Below, in pieces: positions 23,831 through 34,384 of a stretch of DNA of 64,000 bases. The number at the start of each line of letters is the position of its first letter. Positions within the stretch are counted from its first letter, which is position 1. Under the pieces are notes generated by a model. That model was not told the DNA's origin. It saw nothing but the letters and a program-made list of their open reading frames with translations, and ran no database searches. A program made the translations under genes and the position numbers. The stretch is taken from contig JAUGWO010000070.1 in assembly GCA_049724395.1 (NCBI GenBank), positions 62,001 to 126,000 on the forward strand, given 5' to 3'. Origin of the DNA: Spongospora subterranea f. sp. subterranea (taxonomy: Eukaryota; Endomyxa: Phytomyxea; Phytomyxea; Plasmodiophorida).

Positions 23831-24441
23831 TTATTTATTGTCTGGTCTGCCTCTGCCACCTCGCGGGCCTCCACGACCGCCCCGGCCTCGGCCACGACCT
23901 CCTCGCCCACCACGGTCGGAACTGCCTCCTCCTCGCCCTCCTCGCATCGCTCGTAAATCACTAGATCGGCGTTATGGTTCGGGTTGAGATAGGAAAACGG
24001 GCATTCGAGAAAGCCATACCGCTCGGTTTCGACAACCTTATCAATAGTCGTTTCGGGGATACGAAGGTATTTGATGTTATTTCCTCGAATATAAACAGCA
24101 GACATTCGCCAAAATCTGTCACAATCCTTGGATAAAGTCAGTACACGGTAGACGGTCCATAGGATATAAAAATACTAACCCGGCTAGTGCGAACAATATC
24201 TTTTAGGTTTAGATTCATCCAGCTATCGATATTGACGAGCCGACCATTATAAGTTTCACCATTCTTTAATTCTACGAGCTAAGAAAAATGAAACCATCAA
24301 TAACAATAATTTCGCATCGGTATAGATACAGATTAGGTCGCACCATTGGACTGCCTTGGGCGGCACGAAGTAAGGAAAGAGGAAGCTAAGGAACCGTGTT
24401 AGCACGTGATATTACCAGCGAAAATACCAGGGGCGCACCAT
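23831..24441 (-). CDS. LSM4: U6 snRNA-associated Sm-like protein LSM4
   Basis: Subunit of the LSM1-7 (mRNA decay) and LSM2-8 (U6 snRNA) rings. The ATG at 24441 is followed at once by a 53-nt intron, then [14 protein letters not shown]. After another short intron comes [15 protein letters not shown] with [15 protein letters not shown] (Sm1 motif). After the next intron, [20 protein letters not shown] gives the Sm2 motif, [12 protein letters not shown] being diagnostic of LSM4. A final intron leads to an RGG-rich tail ending at the TAA at 23831. RGG tails in LSM4 orthologues are arginine-methylated and promote P-body assembly. Single-codon first exons are unusual but occur in genes with dense introns. 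Family length is about 120-140 residues, as here. Confidence 0.92.
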
Positions 24442-25281
24442 AACGCCGTTCGAGAAACCGACGTCGTTCAGCAGGAAACCAACGTTGGTGGACCTGGTTC
24501 AGTTGGCCAATGGCCAATACTCGAAAAGTGGAATCGGGATGAACGTTGATATGAGGCCAACAGACGGCTCGGCCTCCTTCAGTGCCGCACACCCCCAAAC
24601 TGGTGTCTGAACTGTGTTCACCTATGTGAACACATCCAGACTGTGCCATCGATAATGTCCTGATCGCGAGCACTGTGTCAAAAGGGTTAAGCGATCCGTC
24701 CAGGCAATGTGTGTCGGTTAGGCGATCATGCCATATCCTCGAACCGAAACACAAGTTGCTTCACAACAACGTGAACTGCAGTGGCGAATCGACCATTCGA
24801 GTGTCGGATTGAACTCGAGGATATCTACATTTTCAGCAGTGAAATGCGAGGAAATAGTTGGGGCCAATGACTACGCAGATGGAGACATAATAACCAAATT
24901 CTATCGCTATTTGGGGGGTCTGTTCTTGATCAAACTAGAAACTCGATTATCTTTGCAATCGGTAGTTTATTTTGATGTCGAATGCCGTATCCAGAGTACG
25001 CGCTGTGGCTCCAGAGAAGTTACTCACGATCAATCAAGTGTCCCAACAAAAAGCGCATACCTAGAACCAACTAATCGGTTCCGTATCGATTACAGAGAAG
25101 GAATCTGTGCATAGACACCGGTGTCTGCTGATTCAGGCATGCGCTTTTGAGAGCCAATTTCGCACTCGTTCCAAATTCCAATTGCATTCGCCATGTTAAG
25201 CAATCTTTCAAGATTCTTCAAAAACACATTGTCTGTTTTCGGATCACACCTTTGCCGCAAGAAGTGTTTTCGCGACACCAT
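24442..25281. other. Unassigned interval upstream of LSM4
   Basis: About 840 bp. Opposed frames (minus 24386-24754, plus 24728-25114, minus 25090-25281) show no family match. The right part may belong to the decayed retroelement that follows. Confidence 0.3.
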
Positions 25282-25767
25282 TGATAAGACGACGGTTTCT
25301 CACCCGAGTGTTGAACCACCGTGCTAGACACCTCAACAACGTTCGCCTCTTCCTCATATCAGAACTCAGCGCGACGTATAGATTGCGTTGTGCAGCTTTG
25401 ATGTCGCTGGCAGTGAAAACCGGTAGGTCACCGGATCGATCATTTCTGTGATGGAATGAGGGCGCAATATTCGATTGCTCAATTCAGCACTGGGGCGGTT
25501 AGTAGCGCTACCGGTCGAGTTTAGCCAAACATTATCCCCTAAAGCGTAGGAGGGCTGGGGCAGTCGCTTTTTATCGGGAAAATACTTCAGGCGAACATCG
25601 TTGAGGTGCTTAGCATGATCGTCGGCTCGGAGGTGAGTCACAATGGAACAGGTATAATCTCGTTGACAGCATACACTGCATAGAATGGCGTCATCTCGTG
25701 GCGGAGTGTTCGCCATTGTTGTAAGCGAATTCGGCCATGGGTAAAGAATAAACATCCATATTGACAA
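25282..25767 (-). mobile_element. Decayed Ty3/gypsy retrotransposon, integrase C-terminal end
   Basis: The minus-strand frame at 25366-25767 carries the end of a Ty3/gypsy integrase: a GPY/F-like module with YALGDNVWLN, then RPHSITEMIDPVTYRFSLP and KLHNAIYTSR, followed by the continuation RLSSDMRKRRTLLRC through a stop codon. The core D,D-35-E catalytic domain, reverse transcriptase and LTRs are not present nearby, so this is an orphan 3' fragment. It abuts the partial duplicate of the glycosylase gene, suggesting the insertion or its deletion shaped that breakpoint. Confidence 0.65.
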
Positions 25768-25940
25768 AGGGGAGCAATCTTATCAAACTTTGGGGACACA
25801 GAAAGCAATTTCCTGGGCGTTCATATATCCAGTCATATCTTGGATATCGATTAGGAACGTTGCATGTATTTTGTGTAGAAAACTGTTGGCCAATTGCTGC
25901 TTCATGTTTTGGGCGGTGTGCCAGTGCTGCTGATCAGCCC
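25755..25940 (+). pseudogene. Partial duplicate of the AlkZ-type glycosylase gene
   Basis: Aligns with 26468-26640 of the intact gene. It encodes NLIKLWGHR, then GTLHVF and CWPIAAS (in the gene: NLIKLWGQR, GTLHVF and DWPIVAS). The copy keeps the intron between them, including the ATTAG acceptor, but the GT donor is replaced by GC, and the frame decays after about 25930. Retention of the intron shows a DNA-level segmental duplication, not retroposition. Confidence 0.75.
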
Positions 25941-26210
25941 TGGCATTCCCTTTCTCTTTGTGCTTGTCCACCGCCCTGGCTACGGAAGGTCCTAGGCCAT
26001 CACACACCGTGAAGGGGAGTCGGTTACTGCCTTGGACACGACGCTGGCACCAGTTACACGTTGCCATTCCCCATCGGATAAGGCACGTGCGAGGAGGTGG
26101 TGACTTGGCCTCCTGCAGTCGCCAAAGCTGTATGAACATATTCAGTTACTAATAATCATTGTCAATGATGATCGGTTCAGTTATTGTTATTGTCAGAGGC
26201 GAATTAGGAT

Positions 26211-27467
26211 ATGGATAAGGTCCGTCAATGGCGAATGAGTGTTAATGGACTCTATGGAACCGGGTTTCAGTCACCGGAGAGTGTGGCGGATGCCCTGTTT
26301 GGGGTCCAAGCTCAGGAGCACGTATTCATAAGAGAAAATCCATGCATGAACTGTATAATTATATGTTTATGCACAGGTTGCTTCAGTCATATCGATATGG
26401 AACCGTCTTCAGGATGGATCGCACCTATGTGGCAAGAAGAATCAGCGCAACACCATCGATAAAGCAACCATACTGGCAAAGGGAGACAACCTTATCAAAC
26501 TTTGGGGACAAAGAGGTCATTATACCGAACATATCTCCAGTAATAACTTACATATTGATTAGGAACGTTGCATGTATTTTGTATAAAGGATTGGCCAATT
26601 GTTGCTTCATCATTTGGTCAAGCTTTGCTCGATCAGCGGAATAATCGTGTTGCCGATCCCCTCCAAATCAGGCGCCATGTTGGATCGTATTGTGAAGGAG
26701 TTTGAATCCAACAGCCATCAAACGAACAGAGATCGGTTTGATCCGATGATATCTCGTGGAATTCGAATGATGCTAACCTTAGAAGGGCATGGTGCATGGA
26801 GATACCATAGTCTCCCCAACAGTAAGATGGTGTCAACGGCCGCAACACAAAATTCAATGGCTTTCGCTCAATAGAAATTTGTAACCTGACGCCTCGATCT
26901 TCGTTATATCCCTCAACTTGGAATCTGCCACCCAGACTAGATGCACTTCGTGTCGCCGCTCTTCGATATTTTGCGAGCTACGGTCCAGCGTTAGAGATTG
27001 ACTTCCGGTTTATGATGGGTATCACTGCATTGCCGTCAAAGACCGTTATTGCGTCTTTGATTGAGGCTGGTGAGCTTGTTCAAATCACGATTGACGCGCG
27101 ACCATATCTTTTGCCATCCGTTCTGAAGAGGCAATTTGAATCGTTCATTGTTACATCCTCACCTGTTCGATTATTGTACAAATTTGATCCGATATTGTTA
27201 GCACATTCTGATAAATCATGGCTCATTGAACCGGAATACAAGGCAAGGGTTTGGGGAAAATGTGCTGTTGTTCATGCAACAGTGTTGATAAAGGGAAAGA
27301 TATCCGGAATTTGGAAGTTATCATGGCCAAGAAAATTGCAAGCAAAAGTGGACATCACGCTTTTCCACGATATCAAGGCATCTGATCGCAAAGCAATCGA
27401 CATGCAGATTGCCGGTATTGCTCGTTGTCTTCAGGCAGAAGAATACTGTATCGATTATCATGTATAG
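26211..27467 (+). CDS. AlkZ/YcaQ-family winged-helix DNA glycosylase (HTH_42), intron-bearing
   Basis: Bacterial members (AlkZ, YcaQ/AlkX) are DNA glycosylases that unhook interstrand crosslinks and bulky adducts. The ATG at 26211 starts VRQWRMSVNGLYG and reaches GVQAQ, matching the catalytic Q-x-Q motif. Introns at 26322-26376 (55 nt) and 26516-26562 (47 nt) are removed to give VASVISIWNRLQDG, DNLIKLWGQRGTLHVF and DWPIVASSFGQALLD, the conserved W-x-x-R-G-T-L-H block. The frame shifts by one at a CCCC run (26658-26661) before AMLDRIVKEFES. A third intron then leads to DALRVAALRYFASYGPA, the winged-helix core, ARPYLLPSV, DKSWLIEPEYKARV and TVLIKGKISGIWK, with the stop at 27467. About 370 residues, the usual family size. 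The family is mainly bacterial, so this looks like a transferred gene that gained introns. Target lesion and organelle are unknown. Confidence 0.8.
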
Positions 27468-27645
27468 AGAATGTCACAGCCTCTCTTGGCAATTCGGCAA
27501 TCAATCCGTCTCTAAATTTCAGCAATATTTTACTAAGTCGGCAATATCTACCCATCAGTTGTCATTGACCGGACAGCATATTGAGGCTCTGTCGCTGGAC
27601 CAGATTCACAATAATAACCAGATGATACGCGGGAGTTAGACTTGA

Positions 27646-29496
27646 TCACCACTTCCAGGGAGTAATCAAGCTTGACGTGCGCTGATGCCCAATGCGCTTC
27701 TTGGCAGGATCGCTCGAACTTTGATAGTTTACAGTTGATTTCTGGGCTATATCCCATGCTGTTCGTAATACTTGATCGTCCATATTAGTCATGCTTAGCT
27801 GCTTTGCAAGACTCTTTTTTTGCCTTGTTGTGGCTATTGCTGGATTATATTCAGATACGGCAAACTGAATGGCCTTTTCTAATTTTATGTTCAAGGCGGC
27901 ATCATGCGCCCCAGATTTGTTCGACAATCGTCTTTTCATATCCGACAGCTGCTTGGAAAGGTGTACAACCCTGTCGTTGAGTTCAGCCTTGGTCCGTCTG
28001 GCGTCTTCCAACGCTTCTGCCAGCTTTCGATTTTCCTCAACAAGTGCTCCTGGTAATACAGCGATTGCGGCCGAATGTTTTCCGCCGATTGCAGCTGGTT
28101 CAATCGGGTTGACAACATCTTCAGCACGTTGCACTGTTGAATGCTGATGCAGGTCAGGATCGTCTGTACCGATTGTATCATCGCAGTACCTTCCTGTGTC
28201 TTGATTATCGTCATTTATTGGGTGCTTCTGGCACTGATGTTCTTGCAACGCCCGAATCTCAATCTGCTTGGCGTCGAGCTCTCCGTTTATTGCTGCAACT
28301 TTATTTTTGAGTTCCTTGTTGAGCTCCTGTTCATTCGTCAACGAGTTCTGTAAGATTGGCACCTCATTTGCAGCGTTTCTCAGTTTGACGTTTTCCTCCT
28401 GCACAGTTTTCGTTCCGTTGTCTTTTTCCTTTGACAGTATCTGAAACATGTGAACCTGGTCATCTAAGTCGTCTTTCAGCCGATCCAGTTCATCCTGCTT
28501 TTGGGCTCCACTCTTTAGACATGAACTGATTGTCGATTCCATTGATTCTAACCGCTGTTGATCTTGAACTTTCGATGCCAGAGCATGATTCAGCTTCTCT
28601 TGTAATAGGGCGTTCTCAAGTGACAAATTGGCAAGCTCTTTTTCGTGCGAAATTTCAAGATTATGAAGTTTCTGTCGTTGTGCTTCAAACTCGTCAATTT
28701 CCTTGGTTAACCGCAACTTCGCAGCGACCTCAGTCAGCAACCGGCCCTTAACATCTTCCAGCTCCGACAGAACTTTCGCCTGGTTGCTGTGAGCCGTCTG
28801 GCTTTCCTGGATACTCCTCGATTCGGCAGTGAACGCAGCATGAATCTGCTCCTGTTTCGCCGACTGCAACTCCAATGACACACTGTATAGTTTGGCACTT
28901 AGCCTTTCGATGTTATCGCTCATCTCAAGGCAGCTCGCCTGGTCTAGAGCCGATCGGTCCTTCAACTCGGCTAGTTCTGATTCCATCGCGAGCCGTTTCG
29001 ATTGCCACTCTTCCAGATCAGCGTTGTGCCTACTTTTGGCAACATTGCAAGACTCTTCCAGGATCCGGACTGAATTCACCTGATCCTGATAATCCGAGGA
29101 GAGCGACGCCAAATTCTTCTCGATCCGCTCACGCTCCAGGACGCCTTGTGTGACTTCAGCCTGAGACAGATTCAGGCATCGCTGCAACGATGCACACTGT
29201 TCTCGTAGGATCGTCATGTCGTTATGAACATCTTTCACCATTTCCGACATTTGTTTTTGAAGGAGCTGTATCTCCTGAGAATGACCACTTATCAAGTCAG
29301 ACATCTTCTCCCGCAACGACGCTATCGTCTCGGTGTCATTGCTGGATGATATCGGGGTAAACGTGCCCAGGCGAGAGTATAAACCTGAAAGGTAGGTTGT
29401 TCCATCATTTCCAGTAGAATTCTTCGCCTTTAATACACCTGACTGGTTTTTGGCGTTTACTACAACCCCTGCTGGTTCGGCATCATCGGTACTCAT
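27646..29496 (-). CDS. Long coiled-coil protein (616 aa)
   Basis: A single uninterrupted frame from the ATG at 29496 (codon for MSTDDAEP). The protein is almost entirely heptad-rich coiled coil from about residue 55 to 420, with leucine, glutamate, glutamine and lysine spaced as in structural or tethering proteins. A less ordered acidic linker follows, then a second coiled segment near residue 480-540 (VVHLSKQLSDMKRRL). The basic C-terminus ends at 27646. No motor, membrane or zinc domain is visible. Candidate roles such as golgin or centrosomal scaffold cannot be told apart by sequence alone. It lacks introns, in contrast to its neighbours, and lies 106 bp downstream of the NSE4 stop on the same strand. 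Confidence 0.75.
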   Translation of the reverse strand: MSTDDAEPAGVVVNAKNQSGVLKAKNSTGNDGTTYLSGLYSRLGTFTPISSSNDTETIASLREKMSDLISGHSQEIQLLQKQMSEMVKDVHNDMTILREQCASLQRCLNLSQAEVTQGVLERERIEKNLASLSSDYQDQVNSVRILEESCNVAKSRHNADLEEWQSKRLAMESELAELKDRSALDQASCLEMSDNIERLSAKLYSVSLELQSAKQEQIHAAFTAESRSIQESQTAHSNQAKVLSELEDVKGRLLTEVAAKLRLTKEIDEFEAQRQKLHNLEISHEKELANLSLENALLQEKLNHALASKVQDQQRLESMESTISSCLKSGAQKQDELDRLKDDLDDQVHMFQILSKEKDNGTKTVQEENVKLRNAANEVPILQNSLTNEQELNKELKNKVAAINGELDAKQIEIRALQEHQCQKHPINDDNQDTGRYCDDTIGTDDPDLHQHSTVQRAEDVVNPIEPAAIGGKHSAAIAVLPGALVEENRKLAEALEDARRTKAELNDRVVHLSKQLSDMKRRLSNKSGAHDAALNIKLEKAIQFAVSEYNPAIATTRQKKSLAKQLSMTNMDDQVLRTAWDIAQKSTVNYQSSSDPAKKRIGHQRTSSLITPWKW

Positions 29497-29601
29497 TGAC
29501 AAAAAAGTGACGCGCGTCACTTGAATGATATAATATCTCTAGTTGTTTATATTGCTTTTCGAAGTAGTGATTTGACGTGTGATCAGTCCCACGTGAAATA
29601 T

Positions 29602-31053
29602 TCAGAAACTGAGACGGTGCGGAATTGTTGATGAAGTAATACCATACGCCTCGATACTTGCCTACGCCATCGGTTAGCGTCAATCAACAGTTTCCATCCG
29701 CTTGACTTTACCTCCCATAAAGAATATGTCATTGTAATGATTGACTGATTAGGGTTAAGTAGGCCTTGCTTAAGCTCATCATCGTTGGGGGGAGTTTGAA
29801 AACTAACGTACAGCTCTCCCTCCAAGGTTTTGAACTCGGCGCGACCATTTCCAACCTAAATGGGAATAATTTAACTGAAGGATTACAATTGCAAACAAAC
29901 TACCGAACCAGAAAGCTAAGGTCGAACAGATTTTCAATTGTCTGTACAAAAGAGTCCGGATTGATGATGAGGTTAAACACAGTGGAAACCCACGATGATC
30001 AGGAGCCATCTTCTCCAAAATCTTAAGAAGCAACGTGACGCGACTCTCGGTCTGGGTCTTCAGCAGCGTTTCATTTGATTCGATTTTTTCGACTTGCTCA
30101 GTCTGATAAGCAAATATCAGTTTACAACGCGAATGAGTCCTTATGCTAATCTGAATACCGGAACGTTGATATCACGTTTCCGGGAGACGCTGGCTTTTTT
30201 CTTGGCCCCCGATAATTCGATATCTAAAATATTGGAAAGGAAATCTGCAGTAGACGTGGCTGCAATTTTGTTTTGGGCATGAGTACCCAATGCTTTCCAG
30301 TCTAATTCAAAAGGTAGATTCGCTTCTGGAATCGAATTAGCGCAGTAGTAATATCAAAACACAAAATCACCTTCATCGGACTGGCGGGCAAGAGTGAAGT
30401 GCTCCTTGAGTTTATCACTATATCCCTAAATGAGCCAATCTTTCATCCATTACATTTTCAATCAGCTTAAAATCTTCTCACATCGACAGATACGACATTG
30501 AACTTTTGATGTAAATTCTTGGTTGTTTCAGAAACAAATTCAGCTAACAATGAAAGTTGCTGAACGTCAAGATTAGCTTCAGATGTGTACAAAACTAATA
30601 CCCAATAAAGAGAAGAGTCAGTATATCATCGACCATTATATAATGCCAACAATACTCGATTCATGGATCTTATCATGTTCTGCATGAATTTTTCGTAAAG
30701 TGTCACCATCACCACCTGTGATTGCGCTGCGAGATTTTCGAGTCTTGTCAATGAGCTCTGCATAGATGCGTTCAAGTTTGGTATTCACGACGTCAATAAA
30801 TAGTGTTCGTACTTCTAAGAGACTGCCTGATAGCTATGCGTTCTTGATCGCTGGAAGCACAGAGCAGAAGTTAAAATCCTAAAAACATTCGAAAGCGTCT
30901 ATCTACGCTTGTTGTCCGAAAAGTCCCAGTTTCTTCAGACGTTCCTTTTCTGCAAGTTTCTTGGCCGAACGTTTAAGTTTTCGCTGACGGTAACGTAAGC
31001 AGGTTGAATCCCAGGCGGCGTTGAGGAAAAACCTTTATCTCTTGGTCAGACAT
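29602..31053 (-). CDS. NSE4: SMC5/6 complex kleisin subunit NSE4
   Basis: Kleisin that bridges the heads of SMC5 and SMC6 in DNA repair. The short frames here assemble into NSE4. The ATG at 31053 gives MSDQEIK, and introns then lead to ADQERIAIRQSLR and LIDKTRKSR (N-terminal helix of the NSE4 family). SEANLDVQQLSLLAEFVSE is the SMC5-neck-binding helix region (usual form R-E-A-x-L-D). FELDWKALGTHA and DFLSNIL form the middle. LLKILEKM, then INPDSFVQTIENLFDLSFLV (plus-strand 29900-29960) is the family's hallmark NP.SF.QT.EN.F.LSFL. The end is ITMTYSLWE, spliced to ASIEAYGITSSTIPHRLSF with the stop at 29602. About seven short introns are inferred; two in the middle are approximate. This is the hallmark-based identification I am surest of among the hidden genes. 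Confidence 0.85.
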
Positions 31054-31482
31054 CCGAACAGGGATCCGCGACAACGGCTGTTCAACTGGAGAGATGGGAA
31101 TTATTACTGGGGAATCGCCTTCGGGGGATTGCCAACAGTTAGAGCAACCCGCAGTCAGCCAGGCCAGTCAGCCACGCCACGGTCCATGGGCCACTGGGCG
31201 CGCAACAATCGCCGAAATGTAACGCGGTCCCGCCGGGGCCAGCAACAATGTTGGCACTCACAAGTGTCAATGCAGCCCCCATCGGATTGTTAACATGCAT
31301 TTCTGTGAAATTTTGAATTCTGGTTGTTCAACGCTTTGTCGCATTTCTGATATTCTCAGTCTGGCAGTGGCGAGAACGTAGAATGTTGAGTCGATAATTG
31401 TTTGTCTTCTTGCGTGACCTCAGCAGTTGTGACAAGAGGATCGAAATCCAATCCATTCCCGTAACAAATCTGAGGGAAATTA

Positions 31483-32098
31483 TGGACAACGTCCATGATC
31501 AACCTTTTCATTTTCGCTATCGCAACAATATCTGCAGTCTTGGCAAGCTAAGGTTTTGGTGTCATTATTTCCAGAACGTTACACTGGGCTCGGATACTGT
31601 TTGGGACACCTCAAGCCTAGATTCGTCTTCATACCGGTGTGTTCCTTTTAAGTCCAGCTTTTGTCGGAAATTGTTTCGGCTCAACTCTGTAAATCTTTGC
31701 AAATCCTACTCATATTCGTCCGTCCTCTTGTTCGCCAATCATCAAACTCCAACACTCGTCGAACTCTATTTGCTCCTTGTAGATTTGACTTTGATGGCTC
31801 GCTGTCTGACGACAGCGTGTTCACTGTTGAGCATTGTGAAACCGTGAATACTGTATTGCCGCTTTTTTTATCAATGACATCCCAGTTCTCAAACCAGATC
31901 AAGAGGGGTGGGTCAAACTTCTTGCTTCTACCATGGGTTTAACGTCACTAGCAGCTTGGTGGCCATTTGCCCCAATGATAAAATTTCTCGCATGGCCGGA
32001 TAGGGGTCAATATCATGAAGGTACGAACATAGGGCAAAAGACCAAATTACGCAAGAATATTGGCATGGCGGAAGTTTTTGCTGTATCGTCTGATTGTT
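31483..32098 (+). CDS. Possible uncharacterised plus-strand gene
   Basis: Between divergent NSE4 and the convergent RCC1-FYVE gene, plus-strand frames look coding in pieces: an exon with FHFRYRNNICSLGK near 31510, one with CRFDFDGSLSDDSVF near 31790, and one with INDIPVLKPDQEGWVKLLAS leading into a hydrophobic LAAWWPFAPMIKFLAW stretch near 31960. The last could be a transmembrane segment. The frames do not join cleanly; one break is at an AGGGG run near 31905. I do not recognise a family. It could be a genuine small membrane protein or a chance arrangement. Confidence 0.35.
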
Positions 32099-32145
32099 GA
32101 CGAAGATATTACTTATTTGCATATTTATCTATACACCATATCGAG

Positions 32146-34384
32146 TCACCGTGTCAACTTGTTGAAACAGGCCCCGCAAACGCGAACAGGAGTAGCCAAA
32201 CCCTTCCGCAAAATAGCTGAACGGTTAGAGCTACACGTTGCACAGAATATTCCACCACAGCAACGGCAATGATGGCGCCGGCGAAATCTGGTGAACTGCA
32301 GCTTGCACGACATACATGCGGTGCAATGCTGGTCGTCGATCCAGCTTTCATTAACCAGGATACAGGAAAAGGTTGCTGCACATGCAACCTGTGATATACC
32401 CGTTTTCGGGAATAATTTAGATTGGCGAAGATCGTAAGAACAATCATTCGGCAGGGTGTCGACTCCGATCTGACCGAACGTGTTCGAACCTGTAAACCAT
32501 AAACCTCGAGGGTAGGTTAACAACGCCAGATGAAACGCGCCGCAATCTACAGCGACCATTGAGCTCCCGTTTAGCGGAAAGTTAACTCGGGTTGGTTTGA
32601 AAATATTTGAATTTCCCAAATTGTGTGGATGTCCACATTGCCCAGCACTACGTTGTTCACAGAATCATTGCGAGCACTGACAAATTTCACGCTGGACAAT
32701 ACCTGTTTGCTCCCCAGGTGTATAGTTTCATATTGATCAGATTGACGGTGATGAAGAATGGCTGCAGAATGTGCTGACCCACAGCTGATGTCGACAATAG
32801 CGATGCCGCATTGAGACGAAGACGATTCTTCGCCGCTCCCCTGCTGAACATTATTCGCACGTAACAGAGCTGCAAACGTGTCAATCTCTTTGGGTACCCA
32901 AATATCATTAGGTTGCCCATGGCCCAACTGCACATAACGCGTTGGTGAGAACAAACGGTACTTTTAGGTAAGTTTTACCTGGCCATTCACGTTCCACCCC
33001 CACGAGTAAATAGCTTGGCTTGTAGAAGCCATCATATGGCAATGCCCGCCTTAAAAAGTATAGAGCTGGTAATATGTAAGAAGGACAGATAAAAGATACA
33101 GTAATTACCGGAAATCATAAGAGCTGGATTAGATGGACCGAAATCGGGCAACGCCAAAGGCATTGTCAAGTCACGGTCGTGCCCATGTCCAGTAAATCCG
33201 AGATCCCCTTGCCCGAACGTCCAAATGGCACCAGTTGAATCAATGAAGGCGGAACTGGACGATCCGCACGCCAGATTAACAACTTCGGCGGCAGTGTCAA
33301 TTACTGTTGGAGTGTTTCTATCTGCAAGGTCACCGAGGCCCAGCTGACCCCGGTGATTGGCGCCCCAGGAAAACACCCGACATGTTGATGTTCTCTGTGC
33401 TCAAATAGAGTTCACAATAATTGCCAAACAGTTAAGCGGCGCATACAGCCAAGTTATGATACGATCCGCAGGCTATTTGAACGATTTCAATTTTTTGAGG
33501 AAGAGTGATCTAAAAAAGTGTTTTGAGTCAAAAGGTCAAGCCTATAGGCAGGGTTGACTCAAAGCACCTGCATTAGCGTGCATGTGTCTACAGGAAGTCC
33601 TGTTCCAACGCGGTTACCCGAGGTCCACACCTCGCCAGATTCCATCAGAAAAACACTATGAGCCCAGCCACATGCTAATCCTGTGACGCCTTTGCCAACA
33701 GCTCCTTTAACAATTTCCGGTTTCATTCTCGATTTCAGGTCACCTAACTCACTGATAAGTGTGGACTGAACAGGAAAGTGATTTCTTACCATGTGCAGTG
33801 GCGCCCCAATCTCCCGACCCCCAGGGAATAGACTTGACTGACATCGTCCGGATTGTTTGCATTACGAGAGGAAATGATTGATGGACTTTTGGTGCTGATA
33901 AGTTCATGAGCCCTTTGCAAAATTGACTTCGGAATTGTCTTCTGGTGCAGACCCTCTATAACGGTGCGCCACATGTTGAATTCATTCTCATCTATGGCAG
34001 CGGGAATAAACGTTTTGTTTTGTTCTCGTTTATTTACGGCGTGCTAACCTTTACAAACCAAATCCAGCGTCTCAAAAAGGCCTCTGTTCGAGGTGCTACC
34101 GCCTCGCACAGATATAGAGGTTCTGATCGGAGATGTTGATGATCTGAATGACGATCTCGATGGCGTTGGTGCTGGTGTCGATGGTACGTCTGTAAAAGCC
34201 GTGATCAGATTGAATTGGCCAGGAAGTAAGATAAGTTGTATCACAATTCACTGAGAACGAAAGATGGTCTAAATCTGGTCTTCGGTCTCGTATGTTCTTA
34301 TTCTCTTTCTGTCCGAACTGTGTGGATATAATGTCGGAAATAAGCACTGAGCACGAGTAAGATCACGAAAAGAAGCAACTTCAT
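32146..34384 (-). CDS. RCC1-repeat protein with C-terminal FYVE zinc finger
   Basis: Beta-propeller plus PI3P-binding finger, a plan also found in plant PRAF proteins. RCC1 repeats are visible on the minus strand: QVYSLGVGRLG (33800), GVTGLACGWAHSVFLM (33650), VFSWGANHRGQLGLGDL (33350), TFGQGDLGFTGHG (33200), VQLGHGQPND (32910) and TGSNTFGQIGVDTL (32480). The FYVE finger near 32200-32330 has CTACMSCKLQF, the R(R)HHCRCCG core, FCATCSS and CGACF, ending at 32146. Short introns separate the repeats. The 5' end is uncertain: exons upstream to about 34240 (serine/threonine/proline-rich) fit. The ATG at 34384 would give a hydrophobic start (KLLLFVILLVLSAY), but its frame closes soon. With 8908-10730 this is the second FYVE protein in the window. 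Confidence 0.8.
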
